From positions 2,755,843 to 2,819,842 of the forward strand of contig NC_012526.1 of assembly GCF_000020685.1 (NCBI RefSeq): 64,000 nt of DNA, given 5' to 3'. The notes beneath the pieces are model-generated. The model was not told the DNA's origin. It saw only the letters and a list, made by a program, of their open reading frames with translations, and did no database searches. A program made the position numbers and the translations under genes. This document shows positions 20,928 through 30,006 of the stretch, piece after piece (position 1 is the first letter of the stretch; the number at the start of each line of letters is the position of its first letter). Origin of the DNA: Deinococcus deserti VCD115. Its GTDB lineage: Bacteria; Deinococcota; Deinococci; Deinococcales; Deinococcaceae.

Positions 20928-21644
20928 TCAGGAATTCACCACGTGCAGCAGATCGGCCTCGCTGAGTGCGTCACTGCGGACCTGTGCAGCGCGCTCCACA
21001 GCGGCGCGGTCCTCAGGCGTCCAGCTGCTCTCTGGACGCTGCCGCGCCCGTTCGGCACCCTGCACAGCCTCGAGCTCCTGCACCGCACGGTTCAGGTCAT
21101 CGTTGACAATCACGTAGCGGAAGGCGTGCGCGTGCATGATTTCCTCGCGGGCACGGGCCAGACGTTTCTCGATCCGTTCGGGCGTTTCGGTCGCGCGGCC
21201 TTCCAGGCGCCGGCGCAGCTCGGTCAGGCTCGGCGGCATGATGAACACCAGAATGGCCTCGTCGCCCATACGGTCACGAACCTGCATGGCGCCCTCGACC
21301 TCAATTTCCAGAATGACGTCCTGGCCCCGGCTCAGCGCCGCCTCGATAGGTTCTACCGGGGTGCCGTAATGGTTGCCCACGAACGAGGCATGCTCCAGAA
21401 ATCCACCCTGCTGAACCTTCTGTTCAAAGGCGTCGGCGCTGACAAAGATGTAGTCCACGCCGTCCACTTCTCCCGGGCGGGCCTCCCGGGTAGTCCAGGA
21501 GGTGCTGTAAAAGACGTCCTGGTCACGCAGCCACAGCTCCCGCAGGGTGCCCTTGCCCACGCCGGACGCGCCGGTCATCACGATCAGCAGGCCGCGGGGC
21601 GGAGCGGTGGGTTCAACGGGAGTGGTGTGGGCCTCAGACATCAT
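20928..21644 (-). CDS. gmk: Guanylate kinase
   Basis: The 238-residue enzyme phosphorylates GMP to GDP. The P-loop is TGASGVGKGTL, and the GMP-binding segments STSWTTREARPGEVDGVDY and EHASFVGNHYGTPV are intact, as is ILEIEVEGAMQV. It is longer than usual by an N-terminal extension of about 15 residues and a C-terminal tail of about 35 charged residues. Starts at 21644 or 21641 (adjacent ATG codons) are equivalent. The frame is open further upstream but only as non-coding sequence. The macrodomain gene follows. Confidence 0.95.
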   Translation of the reverse strand: MMSEAHTTPVEPTAPPRGLLIVMTGASGVGKGTLRELWLRDQDVFYSTSWTTREARPGEVDGVDYIFVSADAFEQKVQQGGFLEHASFVGNHYGTPVEPIEAALSRGQDVILEIEVEGAMQVRDRMGDEAILVFIMPPSLTELRRRLEGRATETPERIEKRLARAREEIMHAHAFRYVIVNDDLNRAVQELEAVQGAERARQRPESSWTPEDRAAVERAAQVRSDALSEADLLHVVNS

Positions 21645-21786
21645 CGGGTCCACCATACCCGCCTGTGGCCCCTGGAGGCAAAGGCCCGGACATTTATTGA
21701 AAGGTGTTGCTGGCAGGGCGGCCCCTTGCGGTTCAGCGACGCCAGTTCCTGATGCGACTTGAGCAACGACACCTGCTCGAGACTGC

Positions 21787-22089
21787 TTACCTCTGCTGGC
21801 TTTCGTCCAGGCCCACGCCGAAGCCCTGATCAAGCAGGTCCTCGCTGTAGGTACGGAAAGCCAACATGGTCTGGGTCCGGATGATACCGGCGACCTTGCG
21901 CAGATGTCCGGTAACCACATCATCGAGATCGTCGTAGCGGGCCAGTTTCAGAATGGCGACAATGTCCCACTCGCCGGTCACGCTGTAGACCTCACGGACG
22001 CTGGGCACACCGGCCAGAGCTTCGGCAGTTTCCGGAATGCGGTGGCGTTCGGCCTGGACCAACACGATTGCAGTGACCATGTCTGACAT
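21787..22089 (-). CDS. Stand-alone Lrp/AsnC ligand-binding (RAM) domain protein
   Basis: The 100-residue product is a RAM domain without the DNA-binding part: TAIVLVQAERHRIPETAEAL, then VREVYSVTGEWDIVAILKL and a closing helix and strand with IIRTQTMLAFRTYSED. Such stand-alone RAM proteins assemble as octamers and bind amino acids. They may act as co-regulators or enzyme modulators. The role here is unknown. It lies 142 nt before gmk on the same strand and diverges from tsaE. Confidence 0.82.
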   Translation of the reverse strand: MSDMVTAIVLVQAERHRIPETAEALAGVPSVREVYSVTGEWDIVAILKLARYDDLDDVVTGHLRKVAGIIRTQTMLAFRTYSEDLLDQGFGVGLDESQQR

Positions 22090-22170
22090 TGTGACTGCCG
22101 GACAGGGAAACTGTGGCCCAACCCGGCGCAGATGTCTGCCACGGGGGCTGGCCGTGCCTTACCCTGAGGC

Positions 22171-22617
22171 ATGTCCCGGCCCTTTCCTCTGCAGCCCGGC
22201 GAAATGCGTGATCTGTATGGTGTGTATGAGCAGCATGCCCTGGGTGCCGCCCTGGCCGAGTCCCTGCCTCCGGGCGCAGTGCTGTTTCTGGAAGGTGAAC
22301 TCGGCGCCGGCAAGACGACCCTGACGCAGGGACTCGTGGGTGCGCTGGGCTTCCGTGAACCGGTGACCAGCCCCACCTACGCCCTGATCAACGCCTATCC
22401 CACCCCGGCGGGACAGGTGCTGCACGTCGATGCTTACCGCGTGCGTGACGTCAACGAGCTGTACGAGATGGATCTCGAAGACCTGATCAGCACATCGCGG
22501 CTGAGCGTTATCGAATGGGGAGAAGGGCTGTACCTGGACTATCCCCAGGCCCCCATCCTGCACCTGGCCCACGTGGACGGACAGCCGGACCTGCGCCGGG
22601 TGACGCGCAAGCGCTGA
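22171..22617 (+). CDS. tsaE: tRNA t6A biosynthesis ATPase TsaE
   Basis: The 148-residue P-loop ATPase works with TsaB, TsaC and TsaD to make N6-threonylcarbamoyladenosine at position 37 of ANN-decoding tRNAs. It shows the Walker A GELGAGKTT, the VTSPTYALINAY segment, HVDAYR and a VIEWGEG motif, all typical of YjeE/TsaE. The other Tsa genes are not nearby. It is monocistronic here, with ackA 240 nt downstream and no gene in between. Confidence 0.94.
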   Translation: MSRPFPLQPGEMRDLYGVYEQHALGAALAESLPPGAVLFLEGELGAGKTTLTQGLVGALGFREPVTSPTYALINAYPTPAGQVLHVDAYRVRDVNELYEMDLEDLISTSRLSVIEWGEGLYLDYPQAPILHLAHVDGQPDLRRVTRKR

Positions 22618-22825
22618 CAGAGAGGCGCTCAAGAGACGGCCCGGCTTCCGGGCTCAGACCTACAGGTCGCCTCGTCTGCTCCAGGAGAGAGCCGAAGCGT
22701 ACACCGCCGGTTCTGGGCCGGGTGACGCAGTTCGCCGGGCTGCAACGTTCGCAGAGCGGTGCGTCAACTGAAAGGCCAGGAACCTGCAGGGAGCCTATGA
22801 GCGCAGCTTTGCCTGTTTCACGCTC

Positions 22826-22852
22826 TTGACCGGCACTCTTCCGGTCACAATA
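22826..22852 (+). promoter_or_regulatory. Candidate promoter of ackA-pta
   Basis: A TTGACC -35 element (22826-22831) and a CACAAT/ACAATA -10 element (22846-22852, spacing 14-15 nt) end six nt before the ackA ATG. The mRNA would therefore start at or next to the initiation codon, as in leaderless deinococcal transcripts. The same CACAATAGGCA block precedes the gene at 38892. Confidence 0.45.
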
Positions 22853-22857
22853 GGCAG

Positions 22858-24060
22858 ATGTTGACCCTGGTCCTGAATTGCGGATCCAGCAGCGTAAAGT
22901 TTGCGCTGCTGGACCTTTCCGCAAATCTGACGCTGCTCTCCGGTCTGGCCGAGCGACTGGGATCAACCGGTGCCGTGGCGACCCTCAGCCGCGGTGAGAA
23001 CAGGCGCAGCGTGCCGGTTCCGGACGGCAGCTACGCCGGGGCCTTCGAGGTCGTGCGTGCCGAACTCGGTGCCCTGGGGGTCCGCGAGCAGGTCCGCGCC
23101 GTGGGGCACCGCGTGGTCCACGGTGGTGAACGCTTCAGCGCGCCAGCACTTATTGACGCCAAAGTGATGGCGGCCATCCGCGCATGCGTTCCTCTGGCGC
23201 CGCTACATAACCCTGCGAACATCGCTGGGATCGAAGCGGCTCAGGAGGCTTTTGGCCAGCTGCCTCATGTGGCGGTGTTTGATACCGCGTTTCATCAGAC
23301 CATGCCGGATGTCGCCTTCCGTTACGCGGTGCCTGAATCCTGGTATGCCCAGCATGGCGTGCGGCGCTACGGGTTTCACGGCACCAGCCACGCCTATGTG
23401 GCTGCAGAGGCGGCCCGGATGCTGGGAATGCCACTGGACGCGCTGAATCTAGTGACTGCTCACCTGGGCAACGGCTGCAGCGTGGCGGCGGTCCAGGGTG
23501 GGCGCAGCATAGACACCAGCATGGGCCTCACACCGCTTGAAGGCCTGATCATGGGCACCCGGAGCGGAGATGTGGACCCTGGCCTACACGAATTCATGGC
23601 CCGTCAGGCGGGGCTGAGCCTGACCCAGGTCACAGCCGCCCTGAACAAGGAAAGCGGACTGAGCGGTCTGTCCGGCGGGCTGGGAAGCGACATGCGTGAA
23701 CTGGAAGCCGCAGCCGGGCGCGGGCATACCGGCGCGCGCCTGGCGGTTGCCGCTTTCGTGTACCGGCTGGCCAAGGGTGTCGCAGGCATGGCAGTCGCGC
23801 TGGGCCACCTGGACGCCCTGGTGTTTACCGGCGGCATCGGCGAGAACAGCGCCACCATCCGGGCAGCCACGCTGGAGCGGCTGGGGGTGCTGGGCTTCAG
23901 GCTGGACCAGCAGGCCAACGCGCAGGCCGTCCGGGGTCAGCCCGGACTGATCTCGGCGGCTGGCAGCGTCCCGGCGCTGGTGGTCAATACCAACGAGGAA
24001 CTGAGCATCGCGCGCCAGACCCGGCAGGTGCTGGCCGCACAGACAGGAGATCAGGCATGA
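22858..24060 (+). CDS. ackA: Acetate kinase
   Basis: The 400-residue enzyme interconverts acetate plus ATP with acetyl phosphate. Signatures are LNCGSSSVKFALL at the N-terminus, GFHGTSHAYVA, HLGNGCSVAAV and VFTGGIGENSA, with the catalytic arginine in GHRVVHGG. The stop overlaps the pta start as ATGA. Together with Pta it forms the reversible acetate-acetyl-CoA route, complementary to the irreversible Acs encoded at 7517-9391. Confidence 0.97.
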   Translation: MLTLVLNCGSSSVKFALLDLSANLTLLSGLAERLGSTGAVATLSRGENRRSVPVPDGSYAGAFEVVRAELGALGVREQVRAVGHRVVHGGERFSAPALIDAKVMAAIRACVPLAPLHNPANIAGIEAAQEAFGQLPHVAVFDTAFHQTMPDVAFRYAVPESWYAQHGVRRYGFHGTSHAYVAAEAARMLGMPLDALNLVTAHLGNGCSVAAVQGGRSIDTSMGLTPLEGLIMGTRSGDVDPGLHEFMARQAGLSLTQVTAALNKESGLSGLSGGLGSDMRELEAAAGRGHTGARLAVAAFVYRLAKGVAGMAVALGHLDALVFTGGIGENSATIRAATLERLGVLGFRLDQQANAQAVRGQPGLISAAGSVPALVVNTNEELSIARQTRQVLAAQTGDQA

Positions 24061-26174
24061 AAACCCTTTTTGTCGCGCCCACCCGCAACGGCGTGGGTCT
24101 GTCCAGCACAGCGCTGGGATTGATGCGTGCCCTGGAGCGCCAGGGCCTCAAGGTGGCCTTCCTCAAGCCCATCGCCCAGACCCACGAGGCCGACACTGAT
24201 GACAGCGTCCATTTCGCGCGCGTGCTGGCTCATGCGGTGACGCCTGAACCTATTCCTCTGGCAGTCGCCGAAGAGCAGCTCAGCCTCGGCGGCAGCGAGG
24301 AACTGATGGAAAACGTCATCGCCCTCGCTCGGGAAGCCAGTTTGACCGGGCCAGACGGAGTGGCCACGGATGTCCTGATCGCCGAGGGTCTGGCCCTGAA
24401 CGAGCGCAATCTGTACGCCGGCGCCCTCAACGCCAGTCTGGCGCGCAACCTGGAGGCCGAGACGGTGCTGGTGTCGAGCCTCTCGGAAGTGACACCGGGG
24501 GTCCTGGCCGACGAACTGGAAATTGCCGCGCAGTCCTACCGCCGCAGCGATGGAAGCGGGCTGGCGGGTTACGTCCTAAATTTCGCGCCCACCGAGCTGG
24601 ATTTCGGCAGCCTGATGGCTGAGCTGCGTGCCCGCAGCCGGGTGCTGGCCAGCGGTGAACTGCCGCTGCTGGGTGTGGTGTCGGTCTCCCCTGGTCTGGC
24701 TGCGCCGCGCACGCTGGACGTCGCCCGCTATCTGGGAGCCGAGGTAATCAATGAGGGCGAAGCCCGCCTCCGCCGTGTCACCAGCACGGTGGTCACTGCC
24801 AGGACCGTACCCAAGATGGCCAGCTTATTTACACCCGGCGCCCTGGTGGTCACGCCCGGTGACCGGGAAGATGTGGTGATGGCCGCTTCACTGGCGCACC
24901 TCAGTGGCGTACCCCTGGCAGGATTGATGTTCACCTCCGGTAGCGCTCCTGAAGACAGCATTGAGCGGCTGTGCCGCGCGGCGCTGAGCAGCAACCTGCC
25001 GGTGCTGCGGGTGGCCACCAACTCGTTTCACACGGCTTCGAATCTCTCACGCATGGACCCGCGCGTACCTCACGACGACACCGAGCGCATGGACCGCATG
25101 CTGGAGTTTATTGCTGACCGGCTCGACACTGTTCCACTGGGCACACGGCTGCGCACGCCGCAAGAAGGCCGCGAACGCCGGCTGCCGCCCAGTGCCTTCC
25201 GCTACGAACTGATTCAGAAGGCCCGCGCAGCAAACAAGCGCATCGTGCTGCCAGAGGGCGACGAGCCACGGACCGTGAGGGCAGCCATCCGCTGCATTGA
25301 AAAAGGTATTGCCCGCTGCGTGCTGCTGGCCAAACCCGACAGGGTGCGGCAGGTGGCCGAGGGCCAGGGCCTGAGCCTGCCCGAGGGCCTGGAAGTGCTG
25401 GACCCCGACAGCATCCGGGGGCGGTACGTGGAACCCATGGTTGAACTGCGGCGCCACAAGGGCCTGACTGCCCCCCAGGCTGAAGCACAGCTGGAAGACA
25501 CGGTGGTACTGGGCACCATGATGCTGGCGCTGGACGAGGTAGACGGACTGGTATCCGGTGCGGTGCACACCACCGCCAACACCGTGCGCCCGGCGCTTCA
25601 GCTGATCAAGACCGCGCCCGGCGCGCAGCTGGTCAGCAGCATCTTTTTCATGCTGATGCCCGAGCAGGTGCTGGTGTACGGCGACGCCGCCATCAATCCC
25701 AACCCCAACGCCCAGGAACTGGCCGACATTGCCCTGCAAAGTGCCGAAAGTGCCCGGGCCTTCGGGATTCCGGTGCGGGTGGCCATGCTGTCCTACAGCA
25801 CCGGCGAGAGCGGCAGCGGCGAGGACGTGGAGAAGGTCAAGGAGGCCACCCGGCTGGTGCGCGAGCGGCACCCGGACATTCTGGTGGACGGTCCTCTTCA
25901 GTACGACGCGGCGTCGGTGCTGAACGTGGGCCAGCAGAAAGCACCGAATTCCCCGGTGGCCGGACGGGCCACGGTATTTATCTTCCCGGACCTGAACACC
26001 GGGAACACCACCTACAAGGCCGTGCAGCGCAGCGCCGGGGTGGTGGCAGTGGGGCCCATGCTGCAGGGACTGCGCAAGCCGGTCAACGACCTGTCGCGCG
26101 GCGCGTTGGTCGATGACATCGTGTTCACGATCGCCCTGACGGCCATTCAGGCAACGCAGGGGCGCGATGCTTAA
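24057..26174 (+). CDS. pta: Phosphate acetyltransferase (long form)
   Basis: The 705-residue protein converts acetyl-CoA and phosphate to acetyl phosphate. It is the long, three-domain form: an N-terminal dethiobiotin-synthetase-like P-loop fold (1-210, with a degenerate loop RNGVGLSST lacking the lysine), a DRTGG regulatory domain (about 215-330) and the catalytic PTA_PTB domain (about 375-705), with LPEGDEPRTVRAA and FPDLNTGNTTYKAVQRS. It is translationally coupled to ackA. In other bacteria the N-terminal domain mediates allosteric control by NADH or pyruvate; whether it does so here is unknown. Confidence 0.95.
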   Translation: MKTLFVAPTRNGVGLSSTALGLMRALERQGLKVAFLKPIAQTHEADTDDSVHFARVLAHAVTPEPIPLAVAEEQLSLGGSEELMENVIALAREASLTGPDGVATDVLIAEGLALNERNLYAGALNASLARNLEAETVLVSSLSEVTPGVLADELEIAAQSYRRSDGSGLAGYVLNFAPTELDFGSLMAELRARSRVLASGELPLLGVVSVSPGLAAPRTLDVARYLGAEVINEGEARLRRVTSTVVTARTVPKMASLFTPGALVVTPGDREDVVMAASLAHLSGVPLAGLMFTSGSAPEDSIERLCRAALSSNLPVLRVATNSFHTASNLSRMDPRVPHDDTERMDRMLEFIADRLDTVPLGTRLRTPQEGRERRLPPSAFRYELIQKARAANKRIVLPEGDEPRTVRAAIRCIEKGIARCVLLAKPDRVRQVAEGQGLSLPEGLEVLDPDSIRGRYVEPMVELRRHKGLTAPQAEAQLEDTVVLGTMMLALDEVDGLVSGAVHTTANTVRPALQLIKTAPGAQLVSSIFFMLMPEQVLVYGDAAINPNPNAQELADIALQSAESARAFGIPVRVAMLSYSTGESGSGEDVEKVKEATRLVRERHPDILVDGPLQYDAASVLNVGQQKAPNSPVAGRATVFIFPDLNTGNTTYKAVQRSAGVVAVGPMLQGLRKPVNDLSRGALVDDIVFTIALTAIQATQGRDA

Positions 26175-26229
26175 CCAGATTGCCCCCTCTGAGTCACCGG
26201 GACCCACCGCGCTGCCTTTAGCATGAGGA

Positions 26230-26979
26230 ATGGCTGACTCCAGCCCCGGTGACCACATCAGCGTTCCCCGGCATCAGCAGACCTGCCTGAGCGCCGTGAA
26301 CGTGCCTGGAGGTCTGGGATACGTGCTGGACAGCGTGCCCTACGGTTTCCCTGCTCTTGCTGGTGTGTCCGCGCAGATTCTGGCGCAGCGTCATGCAGCG
26401 GCCCTGGGCTTCAGGGAGCTGCGACCGGGCGCCCAGCCAGACCTCCGGGCCAGGCAGGCGGCCGCCCTTGCCGTGGCACTCGCAGAGCTTGCCTCAGGTC
26501 AGCAGCTGACCACGGCAGCCCGGCAGATTTTGCAGGCCCGGCATCCGGTGAGCGGCCCGGAGGTCACGGTCCGCACGGACGGCAGCGCTGACAAACAGAC
26601 GGGCGCCCTGAGTCTGGGTTACCAGTTGAACGACCAGCCGTATGCCCTGAGCCTGCGGGGCGTGACCGGTCACGAAGAGCTCGCGGAACGTGAGGCCATC
26701 CGGATGGCCCTGGCGCACGCCCGGGTCCTTGGGTACACGCGCTTCCACGTGCAGAGCGACCATATGTTCCATGTCCGGCGTTACGACGAGGCCCTGATCC
26801 ACCGGGGCCGGCGCAAATCCAGTTCGCTGGAACGCCTCGATGCCCTCGTCGATGACCTTGGGCCGCAGGTGACGTTCGAGTATGTCAGCAGCCTGAATAC
26901 GGGTGCGCCACACCGCATGGCGCTGCACGCCCTGGCCCTCGACCGGCTCGCACGCGGGGAGCCTCTCTCCCGTGCTTAG
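26230..26979 (+). CDS. RNase H-fold protein of unknown function
   Basis: The C-terminal half of this 249-residue protein matches the RNase H-like (RVT_3) fold: TVRTDGSADKQTGALSLGYQL provides the first aspartate, AEREAIRMAL the glutamate, and FHVQSDHMFHVRR the second aspartate. The position expected to carry the last acidic residue (GAPHRMALHALALDRLARG) has histidine, so catalysis may be lost or altered. The N-terminal 110 residues are alanine-rich and not recognised. It follows pta by 55 nt on the same strand but has its own probable start. Confidence 0.6.
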   Translation: MADSSPGDHISVPRHQQTCLSAVNVPGGLGYVLDSVPYGFPALAGVSAQILAQRHAAALGFRELRPGAQPDLRARQAAALAVALAELASGQQLTTAARQILQARHPVSGPEVTVRTDGSADKQTGALSLGYQLNDQPYALSLRGVTGHEELAEREAIRMALAHARVLGYTRFHVQSDHMFHVRRYDEALIHRGRRKSSSLERLDALVDDLGPQVTFEYVSSLNTGAPHRMALHALALDRLARGEPLSRA

Positions 26980-27197
26980 GGGGTAGCATTGCGGCGCGTT
27001 CACTACGCACTGAAATCGGGAGGCGACGTCCTGTACTGAGGCTGAATGTGACCGGCTCGGTTGGTCAAGGAGGACAGAAGCTGGTCCAACGTTCGCCTTT
27101 TTAAGACTGCAACTGTGGCAGGGCTGCGAAACTGCGGCTCAGCAACCTGCCTGGAACGCTCCTACCCTGTGCAGGGTTTCAGGCAGTCACCCGCCTT

Positions 27198-28580
27198 TCA
27201 GCTGTACAGGTCCGCACGGCTCAGGGGCAGATGCGCGCTGCGTTCTGCATCCGGCTTGGCCAGCAGGCTTTGAAACAGGGTCAGGTGCCCTTTCTGGAAG
27301 TAGTACCCGCAGGCGCCCAGGTAGATGCGCCACAGGCGGAACCGCTCTGTGCCCAGGGCAGCCAGGGCCTCTTCACGGTGCTGTTCCAGGTTGGCTGCCC
27401 AGTGACCCACCGTCAGGGCATAGTGTTCGCGCAGGTTCTCCACGTCCCGCACCTCGAACAGTGCTTCCGAGGCATGCTTGAGGGTCTCCCACACCGGCAG
27501 CAGCTCCCCGTCTGGGAATACGTATTTGCGCGCGAAATTGCCACTTTGCAGCCACATGGGCACCCGCGCCTGTCCCAGTCCGTCGCCGATGGCGTGGTTG
27601 AGCATCAGCCCGCCGGGCTTCAGGGCCGCGTAGGCCGCACGGAAGTACGTGGGCATGTTCTTGCGTCCCACGTGCTCGGCCATGCCAATGCTGCTGATCT
27701 TGTCAAAGGCCCCCTCGCCTTTGGCCAGCACGTCGCGGTAATCACGCAATTCCAGGGTGACCTGACCTTCCAGACCTGCGGCCGCCACCCGTGCACGCGC
27801 CTCATGCAGCTGCGCTTCGCTGAGGGTCACGCCCAGCACCTGCACGCCGTACTTCTGCGCCGCGTAGATGGCCAGGCCACCCCAGCCGCAGCCGATGTCG
27901 AGCAGACGCTCACCCTGTTGCAGGCGCAGTTTCCGGCAGATGTAATCGAGCTTGGCTTCCTGCGCCTGATCCAGCGTTTCCTGCCCCGTGGGGAAATAGG
28001 CGCAGGAGTACACCATGCGCTGGTCCAGCCACAGTTTGTAGAAGTCGTTGGACACGTCGTAGTGATACGTGATGGCCTGCCGGTCGCGTTCACGGCTGTG
28101 CTGCGGTCCTTCCAGGGTTGCTGTCACCGGAGCTGGCGCGGCGCCCGCATGCCGGCGCAGAAGCTGCACGTCCCGGGCCATGGTCGCCAGTGCCGCCGCT
28201 GAAAAGGAGCCTTCAAAATCGTCCGCCAGTCCTGCAACCGCGCCGATATCTCCCTCGATCTCGAAGTCGCCGCGCAGGTACGCCTCGCCCAGGGCAAGAT
28301 CCACCGGTAACCTCATCATTCGTCCCAGCGCCTGATCACTGTTCAGTATCAGTCGGGCCCGCGGCGGAGTCTGCCCCCCTAGCAGCACTGTGCCGTCCCA
28401 GAGCACCAGCTCAAAGGCCCGTTTGTCGGGGAGGACGGTACCCAGCAAACGCAGGCTGGCGTCACGAACCTCGTGCGGGGTGGGGGCAGGTCGGGAAGCC
28501 TGACGGGCCGCAAGGGCAGCCGCGCCAAGCCCGGCAGCAGCCAGGAGCGCCCGGCGCCCGGTGATGGGAGAAGAAGTCAT
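27198..28580 (-). CDS. cfa: Cyclopropane-fatty-acyl-phospholipid synthase family enzyme
   Basis: The 460-residue SAM-dependent enzyme methylenates unsaturated phospholipid acyl chains, or a related lipid. It has the SAM motif LLDIGCGWGGLAIYAAQ, the family blocks YHYDVSNDFYKLWLDQRMVYSCAYF and AEHVGRKNMPTYF, and an N-terminal lipid-binding domain. The first 30 residues contain GRRALLAAAGLGAAALAA, which looks like a twin-arginine-type signal or a membrane anchor and is unusual for this enzyme. A TATTCT element ends nine nt before the start on the minus strand. Confidence 0.9.
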   Translation of the reverse strand: MTSSPITGRRALLAAAGLGAAALAARQASRPAPTPHEVRDASLRLLGTVLPDKRAFELVLWDGTVLLGGQTPPRARLILNSDQALGRMMRLPVDLALGEAYLRGDFEIEGDIGAVAGLADDFEGSFSAAALATMARDVQLLRRHAGAAPAPVTATLEGPQHSRERDRQAITYHYDVSNDFYKLWLDQRMVYSCAYFPTGQETLDQAQEAKLDYICRKLRLQQGERLLDIGCGWGGLAIYAAQKYGVQVLGVTLSEAQLHEARARVAAAGLEGQVTLELRDYRDVLAKGEGAFDKISSIGMAEHVGRKNMPTYFRAAYAALKPGGLMLNHAIGDGLGQARVPMWLQSGNFARKYVFPDGELLPVWETLKHASEALFEVRDVENLREHYALTVGHWAANLEQHREEALAALGTERFRLWRIYLGACGYYFQKGHLTLFQSLLAKPDAERSAHLPLSRADLYS

Positions 28581-28874
28581 GTTGCCGACAGAATAGGGAG
28601 ACGAAGGAATGGATACCAGCGCATCCCGGCTGGGAAGTGTTCATGTGCAGCTGACCTGAGTTCTGGAACAGGAAGGTCAGGTGTGGTGTGCTGGCCTCCA
28701 CACACCAAAAGGCTCCACACCTTCAGCTTGTTCGTTTCAGGTTTGCTTCACCCTGCAGTCAATATTGCCGTGCAGCTCTGCACTCAGCATTCCTCTGACG
28801 CAGAGGCTGGCTCCAGCGAACAGCCTGACCGGTGGTTTGCCGTACCGCTGCCTCCGCACTTGTTCAACTCCCGC

Positions 28875-29981
28875 CTAACGGCGCCCAGCCAGTTTCAGCA
28901 GCACTGCTCCCGCCACAACCGCAATCAGGTCGGGGGCATAGGCCGCCAGCACACCTGGAATCGCGCCGTTCTCGCCCATGATCCGGAACACGCTCCAGGT
29001 GGCGTAGTACGCGAAGGCCAGCAGCAGCGCCCACACCAGCCCGAGGTCACGGCCACTCTGGAAGGTAAACACGGCCAGACTCACGGCAAAAAAAGCCAGC
29101 GCCAGGGCTGCGAGCGGCTCGGCGAACTTCTGGTGCAGCGCAGTGAACTCCGCGGGCGCCTGGATGTGCTGCTGGCGGTAGGAGTTGGTGCGCGCCAGCA
29201 GCTCCCGAAGCGGCAGATAGTTGGCCTTCAGCGCCTTGCCGCCCGTGTCCAGGTCAGCCTGCACGTCCTGAACCGGCAGCGTGCCGCGCTCGAAGCTCAG
29301 GATGGTGACGGGGCGGCCATCCTGATAGGTGACACGCTGGCCGCCCTGAAGTTCCAGCACATTGCTGCCGGATTTCAGGCGGCCTTCCCGGGCGGTGATC
29401 ACCTCGCGCGGCACCGACCCGCCCTGCATGGTCACGATCCGCAGATCGCGCAGTTCGCCGCCGGCCCTGACTTCTCCCACACTGATTGCGCGGCCGAGCG
29501 CGTCGCGCAGCACCAGGCTCTGCCCGCCCGGTTCCTGCGCGCCCAGCCCAATAACACGGGGATTGTCGAACACGATTTCCTGCTTGACCTTGCGCTCCTC
29601 GATCTTGGTACGGGGCAGCAGACCCTCTCCGATCAGAAAGGCCAGCACCGTGACTCCCAGGCCCAGCAGCAGCACGGGCCGGTACAGCCGGCGAGCCGGA
29701 ATTCCGCTGGCCAGCGCGGCCTTGAGTTCCGAGTCGCTGCTCAGGCGCGAAAGGCCCAGCAGGGTGGCAAACATCAGCGCGATCGGCAGCGCACGCGCGG
29801 CGGCTTCCGGAACATTGAGCGCCAGCACGCGGGCCACCAGCAGGGGCCGGGCCCCCTTGGCGAGCAGCGGCGCAATCACTTCCTGCAATGCTGCCAGCAC
29901 AAACAGCACGATGACGGAAGCCAGCGCTCCGACCAGCAGCGGCAGGATCTCAGCGAGGACATAGCGCTCGAAACGCTTCAC
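28875..29981 (-). CDS. LptF/LptG (YjgP/YjgQ) family permease
   Basis: The 368-residue membrane protein has the YjgP/YjgQ layout: three N-terminal helices, a periplasmic beta-jellyroll region (about 125-265) and three C-terminal helices. In Gram-negative bacteria these proteins form the LPS-extracting ABC transporter with LptB. Deinococcus has no classical LPS, so the lipid cargo must differ. The gene lies 25 nt after a paralogous gene, matching the usual pairing of two unequal permease subunits. No LptB, LptC or LptA gene is adjacent. Confidence 0.87.
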   Translation of the reverse strand: MKRFERYVLAEILPLLVGALASVIVLFVLAALQEVIAPLLAKGARPLLVARVLALNVPEAAARALPIALMFATLLGLSRLSSDSELKAALASGIPARRLYRPVLLLGLGVTVLAFLIGEGLLPRTKIEERKVKQEIVFDNPRVIGLGAQEPGGQSLVLRDALGRAISVGEVRAGGELRDLRIVTMQGGSVPREVITAREGRLKSGSNVLELQGGQRVTYQDGRPVTILSFERGTLPVQDVQADLDTGGKALKANYLPLRELLARTNSYRQQHIQAPAEFTALHQKFAEPLAALALAFFAVSLAVFTFQSGRDLGLVWALLLAFAYYATWSVFRIMGENGAIPGVLAAYAPDLIAVVAGAVLLKLAGRR

Positions 29982-30006
29982 GCCGGTCCCCGTAAACAGC
30001 CCAGGT

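Noticed and set aside
22639..22653. Hairpin GCCCGG/CCGGGC after tsaE as a terminator
   Set aside because: Only six base pairs with a three-base loop and no T-run.
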